Below are positions 58,196-64,000 of a DNA stretch of 64,000 bases, piece after piece. The notes beneath the pieces were generated by a model. That model was not told the origin of the DNA. It saw only the letters and a list, made by a program, of their open reading frames with translations, and ran no database searches. This DNA is from Pardosa pseudoannulata (Eukaryota > Arthropoda > Arachnida > Araneae > Lycosidae). Both the position numbers and the translations under genes were made by a program. Each line of letters begins with the position of its first letter. Within the stretch, counting starts at the first letter, position 1. The stretch is taken from the NCBI GenBank assembly GCA_032207245.1, contig CM063502.1:139936673-140000672 (forward strand). The letters run 5' to 3'.

Positions 58196-59489
58196 AGTAT
58201 ATCTTTCTCAAATAAGGGAGATTTTTAGTAATACAGATATAATAATAATCAAATGTAGCATATTTGTATATAATAATATTGATACTTTTTCATTGTTTTG
58301 AAGTTAGTCTACCCAAATATTGTTTATGAGGCAATTTACTTAGGATTCATAATGTTTGTTAAAGAAATTCATTTCCTTATAAAGAAGGAAAAACCTAAGT
58401 GTTTAAGGAAATAATTTACTTTTTTTTAATATAGTGGCATAGCTTTTCACTAACATTAAAATCCATTTATTTGTTATTTTTACATAGCCTATTTTAACTA
58501 GATATTAGTACTTTACCTATAGTTTAAGCACACTAAGAGACTCAAATCAAAATTTAAAATTAATATAAAGTATATCAATCTAGATAAAAATTAATTTTAG
58601 ATTACTGTTAAAGTATATACCTTTTATTCCATTCAGAAGCACAATTCTATAATTATTTTTGTTTGTTAGAAGCAACTTAAAATATATTCTAAAAATATTA
58701 TCTACTTATAGAAATTGATTCATTATAAAAAAATGTACAAGAATATTCGTTTAGTGAAAGTTTAATCTTTTTTTACTCAAAACTAATATACAACTAATGT
58801 AAAATTGGGTAAAAAATAAATTACTCTGTACAGTACTAATTTACTTCAAGTTGTCTGGCTTTAAGCCAATACTTTAACAGAAGAATTTTTCATCCGCTTG
58901 CATGCCAAGAGATATATATTACGTACTTTATTAGTTTGACCAAAAAAAAAAAGGTGCGAAATTCTTATATTTTATCACTAAGTTATAATTTATTCGTCCT
59001 AACTGAATACATATGGTCTAGATTCAAACTAACTACTTTTCTTTGCATCACATCCTCTTTTGTGCAATTTATTGTTAATAACTAAGATTACCTCCAGATA
59101 TTATGCAAAAACATGACCTAGTAATGTCTCTCCACTACTAGAGAGAAGATGGACATTAGCTCTGCACATTTTATCATTTACGTGCTCTAAATAAGTAGAT
59201 ATATTAAATGGCATCATTGTAAGGTATTTTTCTTTAACTTAAGAATGATATTCTGTTATTGTCGAACGTTGTTATTATTAGTACGTATGCAAATGAACTT
59301 TTAAAAATTATTTTAAATTGAGGAAAGGCAAGTAATTCATACGTTTTCCTATTAAAACAGGGTTTATTGTATTTTACTTATTTCCAGCTTTTAACAGAAT
59401 ATTATTTTAATTACAAAACGTCTCCGCTGTAAGAGGTCGCATATTTTCTAAATACTCTTAATGTACTAGCATATAGCCCGTCATAAGAC
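58196..59489. other. Intron, no feature
   Basis: AT-rich intronic DNA. Confidence 0.5.
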
Positions 59490-59669
59490 GGTTTGGTTTG
59501 GTTTGGAGTGCTACGTCTACTTTTTGCATCACGAGGGCTAATGAGACCGGGACCTGCAGCTTAAAGCCGATTCCGAACGGCTGCGAACATCCATGCCAAT
59601 GTGGGATTCTAACCCATGAACTCCGCTACCGAAGGCCAGAACCCTAACCAATCGACCCTCCTTCGGCCC
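59490..59669 (-). repeat. tRNA-derived SINE
   Basis: Minus-strand, full-length copy: reads GTTTGGTTTGGTTTGGAGTG (tail), ATCACGAGGGCTAATGAGAC, CTTAAAGCCGATTCC, CCAATGTGGGATTCTAACCC (mutated B box) and CCTAACCAATCG (head) on the + strand. Confidence 0.92.
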
Positions 59670-59670
59670 A

Positions 59671-60090
59671 TAATAAGATGAAATCATTAAAATTTTTCAT
59701 TTTCCAGAATTGTAAAGTACCCTATGAGGCGGGTAAAAAAATTATTTGTTTTTTGGCTGAGAATTATCTAATACACGCTCAATAATTTGTTTATGTTTAC
59801 TGACTACATATGCCAATGTATGACAATGTCTTGGCATATTTCGTAATAGGATGGCAAAATTATATTGTCCTGATTTGGATATATGACCAATGTAGCATAA
59901 TTATCATAAGATGAAATCATTAAAATTTTTAATTTTCCAGAATTGTGAAGTACCCTATGAGGCGGGTAAAAAAATTATTTGTTTATTGGCTGATAATTAT
60001 CTAATACACGCTCAATAATTTTTTTTATGTTTACTGACCACCTGTTAGTTGCCAACCTTAATTTATCTTGTCATATTACGTAATAGGATG
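59671..60090 (+). repeat. Direct duplication, about 180 bp
   Basis: Copies at 59671-59853 and 59907-60090, each starting ATAAGATGAAATCATTAAAA and containing AAGTACCCTATGAGGCGGGT, TATCTAATACACGCTCAATA and CGTAATAGGATGG. The first copy directly follows the SINE. Confidence 0.92.
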
Positions 60091-62967
60091 GACAGCGAAG
60101 GTTTTAATATTGACAGTGATTATTTGGCGGTATATATAAATGATGTCCAAAATTTACCGAATCGATTGCAAACCGTGTAGTTATGCATAAAAAACAAACA
60201 CTCAAACGAACAAACTTCTTAATTTTCAAAGATATATAACTTAAACGCTAGATATTTATTAGTCCATGAAATACACTCCTTGATTTTTATGAAAATAATT
60301 TGTTGTTAATACGGGTGATAAAATTTTCCTAACAACAAAAAATAATCGATGATTAAATTTTAAATTATCACATATGGACCTAATCTATTATTTACGACAA
60401 ATATAAAAGAAAATTATTTACGTAATATCTAAGTTCAGTGATAAAACGTATGAAAATAATGCAGACGATATTTAAATAATTTAAAATAAAAAAGGATTAA
60501 ATGAGATGGTTAAAAGAATGACGTCATAATGCTAGAAAATATGTTATTTTCATCTACTTATAATGTGATAAATTGATGAATTTAATCATAGCCTGCTCTT
60601 AACCCAGGGAAAGTAGGGGTTGAAATAATGGCATTAAAACAATCGAAAAGGGGAAAGGGGTCGATTTCGAACGTTTTTGAACTCACTTTGAATTTTGCTA
60701 ACCCTAACTCATCAAGAATCCAATATGGATGCTTCTATCCATTCCAAGTCCAATTGCTTCATAAATTCCATGACAGACGGACTGATAACTTAGGCTATTA
60801 TTATATAGGGGATGATAAATATGCATTTCTTTAGATAGACCATAAGTCAATAAATAATAAAGAAAAATTTCCGAGAATATTAAGATTTGTTTCAACTCTT
60901 ATAAAATCGTGAAATAATCATTTTTAATTTCTTATAATTTAAAATGTTGGGGAACAAATAAAAGATATTTATGAAAAAGATGCTTAGTATATTACGGTCT
61001 GCAATATAATTTAGAATATAGATATTAAACTAAAACTTAAAGTGATCTCAACATCACATTTTAAAGTAGGTATTAATAATAAAGAAATCATTTGATAAAA
61101 CAATTTTGAAAAATTCCTGTAAATTTGACGATAAGTAGAATGAATTTATTTGTGTTAAATGGATATTCAAAACAATATTTAATAATCTGAATGACAGTAA
61201 TTCATTCTTTAGATAATATACACAGACTTTATACACAGAAAAATTGCTTATTTGTAGAGTAAATTTTTTTTAATCTGGTGGATCGTGTTGAAACATTTTT
61301 TTTAATTCTTCTATATTAGTTGCTCTACATTCTTATTTTAATTAACAGAGATATTTTTATCAGTTGAAACAGCTCTTAAACATCTGACAAAGTTGTATAA
61401 CTTTATTAAATATTAAAAAAAATGATCGATCATACTAAACTTTCTTTTGCCAAAAAAAATCTTTCAAAATGTATGAGATCTCTTATAAGTAGTAGACATT
61501 TTGAGGAAATATATTCTGTGTTTTGGGAAACACTTCATTCACTGATAACATACAAATGTGTGGTATTAAAAGCAAAATAGTACTTTAGTATTGATCTATC
61601 GTTAATACAATAGAATTTTTTTATTGGTGAAGTAATATTTACCTTTAAAATATTCTAAAAACATATATCAAAATTCTTACACCCTATAAATGTTAATATA
61701 AATATATTACCACAAATAAATATTAAAATAATTTATAATCGCAAGATGATGTATGAATATGAATTCATCTGTCTGCATAAAAAATAGCTAAAGTAGATTA
61801 TTTAACAGTTAATAACACAAAATATAAGTACCGTAACTGAAATTAAACATCAATAAAATATTAACTTCTACAATGTTTATAATTTATATACATTTATTAG
61901 AAACTCTTCACCAAACCGTTTTTCTAGGAATATAAAGACTGACATGGACTTTGAAACTTTGTTCATTCTTTTGGGATAAAGATGAGTGTTTTGTCAACAG
62001 TCGCATTGTTTACTCAATATTGAGGTTTCTTGATATCTCTAGGCCAAATTTTAGGTAAATATCTCCTAGTTTCTCATGGAGAGAGTTCAAGATATTAGAA
62101 TTCAATTCCATTTCTATTTGAAAATAGTCACAGTGATTAAAACTGCTTCTTCCTTTTCATGTTTCCTTTTCAAGTTCCTGTACATTTTGACTGTCAGACT
62201 GCATTGCATTAAAGTGGGAGAGCTTTACTTATTCGAATTTTTTAGTTTTGGAATTTAAAATGTTTTTCTTCCATTGCAGTAAAAATAGAATTAAACTAGT
62301 GAAATCAGATTAAGTTACTTGAAAATGTTCTTTAAGCTATTTATGAAGAAATTGTATAAACCGTACACGTTATAGCTTATTTACTTATTTTAGATATAAA
62401 TTCTTAAAAATCTCGTTGAATATCCCTAAGAAATATTGAAACTATATTTCACTATAAGCATATTTGATCACATTCTCTTAAAAAATACATCATTTGGGAG
62501 TGAAAATAAATAAAATTATACGCCATAAGCTAAATTTTATACCATTTATTTTATGCCTTAAAAATAGACGCTGAAATCTAATTCGACCAAAAGTACAACA
62601 TAGTGTGGTACGAAATTAAAGTACACAAACAACTACAAGTTTATGGAAATTCCTGTGCTATACATAATATATTTGTGTAAGTCATTTATCTTTTTTCTTC
62701 ACTTATTTGAATTTCAATTAGGTTTTATATTAATTTTACTTAACATTTTTTTTCAAATTGTATAACGTTTCAGTAATTTCCCTATTTTAGCAGTTTCACG
62801 GTATCTATAACTCTATTGTTTTAGAAAGCATACCCAATTTTTGACATAACAGATTTATAAAGAATTTAAAAAACTTTGAAAGAGACTGAAGGAAACAGAA
62901 TAATGTACCTGAAATACTTTAAACTCAATAAGATGCCAAAATGTTCAACTGTGAAATATAATCTTCA
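60091..62967. other. Intron, no clear feature
   Basis: AT-rich. At 60600-60830 a block with CATTCCAAGTCCAATTG followed by GACAGACGGACTGATAA resembles the 3' tails of common non-LTR retroelements, too weak to classify. Confidence 0.4.
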
Positions 62968-62975
62968 CGTTTTAG

Positions 62976-63154
62976 GTTTGGTTTGGAGTGATAAGGTCTA
63001 CTTTTTGCAACACGAGGACTAATGAGACCGAAACCTACAGCTTAAAGCTGATTTCGAACGGCTACGAACATCCATACCACAGTGGGATTCGAACCCACGA
63101 ACTCCTGTACCAAAGGTTAGAACCCTGACCAATCGGCCATCGTTCGTCTCTTCC
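62976..63154 (-). repeat. tRNA-derived SINE with target duplication
   Basis: Full-length minus-strand copy between 8-bp direct repeats CGTTTTAG (62968-62975 and 63155-63162). Intact B box (CGAACCC on the + strand) and head CTGACCAATCGGCCATCG. Confidence 0.93.
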
Positions 63155-63162
63155 CGTTTTAG

Positions 63163-63903
63163 AATGAGTATATAAGACGAGAATCAAGTCTTATTTAAGA
63201 TAATGATCCAAATGAAAACCTTTCATTATATTATTACGTATACATCTAGTTTGGCAATTTCAGAATTCAAAAAAAAATAATATTTTTAATTTAATTCTGT
63301 CAATTTGAAGGTCCCTTGTTCTCTTAAAACTTTCAAAGATTTGATCTTTCAAAGAGTTAATGAATATAGAAACTTTTAAACGAGGTTGAAAAGGAAATAT
63401 CTTATTATTGAATGTATGAGGGAAAGTAAGAGTGATAGCACATATGTAGTTTATTTAACAATCGTTTAAACTCATTGCTCTTAAATAATAATATCTGTCA
63501 TAAATTCCATAATCTCAAACCTACAATGTCAAAATTACTGCTGCATTTTGCTGAAAATTGGAAAATTAATGCATTAGTTTATATTTTATCAGTTCCTCCG
63601 GTTTTACGTTTCATCATTTTTCATTCTGCGATAGCTTTTGAAAAATTGCCCGAATATCTAAATCGATATTTTCCGTTTAATTAGTCAAAAGGAGAGAGAG
63701 GCCAGTCTCCAGTTACGTGCCAGCTGTTTTAAAGAAAAATTATTTCGAAAAATATTCACACCAGCACAAGTGTCGTTTAAAATGGATGAGCTTGAAAGCC
63801 ATTAGTTTTTCCCAACATCTACGCTAAATGGTAAATGATATGTTAGAGGATAGTTTATCCTGTTTTATTAAAAGATATTGGCAAATGAAAGTTTTATGGT
63901 TCC
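63163..63903. other. Intron, no feature
   Basis: AT-rich. A 69-codon frame at 63475-63684 has no recognisable domain. Confidence 0.5.
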
Positions 63904-63944
<41 letters not shown>

Positions 63945-64000
63945 TATATGTATATGTATATATATATGTATATATATATACACACACACACATATATATA
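63904..64000. repeat. TA/TATG microsatellite, cut by the window edge
   Basis: TA repeats with TATG and CACACA interruptions running to the last base. Confidence 0.95.

Overview
This window is AT-rich, repeat-dense nuclear DNA from an animal. Spliceosomal exons with GT/AG borders, very large introns, tRNA-derived SINEs, Tc1/mariner and piggyBac-like DNA elements and long (TA)n arrays all rule out a prokaryote. The repeat mix and intron sizes suggest an arthropod with a large genome, possibly a chelicerate such as a spider. That placement is inference; no species-specific marker is visible.

One host gene is supported: the 5' part of a CDKL1/CDKL4-type cyclin-dependent-kinase-like protein kinase on the + strand. 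Three exons (30841-31036, 49440-49561, 52961-53033) splice in frame to the first 122 residues: glycine loop, VAVK lysine, alpha-C helix, hinge, and the helix before the catalytic loop. The HRD and DFG exons were not found, so the gene must run past 64000. The visible introns are about 18.4 kb, 3.4 kb and at least 11 kb. Everything else is upstream flank or intron.

Layout. 1-5 kb: nested SINEs, a diverged three-copy repeat, and a TTAA-bounded piggyBac-like MITE. 5-15 kb: a second TTAA family, a decayed Tc1 element (8400-9913), a TA-bounded pogo-like element (11102-12485) and a third TTAA family (14282-14801). 15-23 kb: (TA)n arrays, a GC-richer island, SINEs and another copy of the second TTAA family. 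23-28 kb: two more decayed Tc1 elements inside or beside a 330-bp direct duplication. 30-53 kb: the kinase exons, with introns holding a fourth TTAA family (36093-36423), a nearly intact mariner (40151-41436) inside a MITE, local tandem duplications and a 530-bp TA-bounded MITE. 53-64 kb: a mariner relic, a six-unit ~300-bp satellite with two unit types, and minus-strand SINEs.

The most interesting pattern is that four unrelated TTAA-bounded families share one end design: a perfect or near-perfect palindrome centred about 25-28 bp inside the TTAA, repeated at about 43-46 bp spacing in three of the four. The palindrome sequence differs in each family. The mariner landed exactly in the centre of one of these palindromes.
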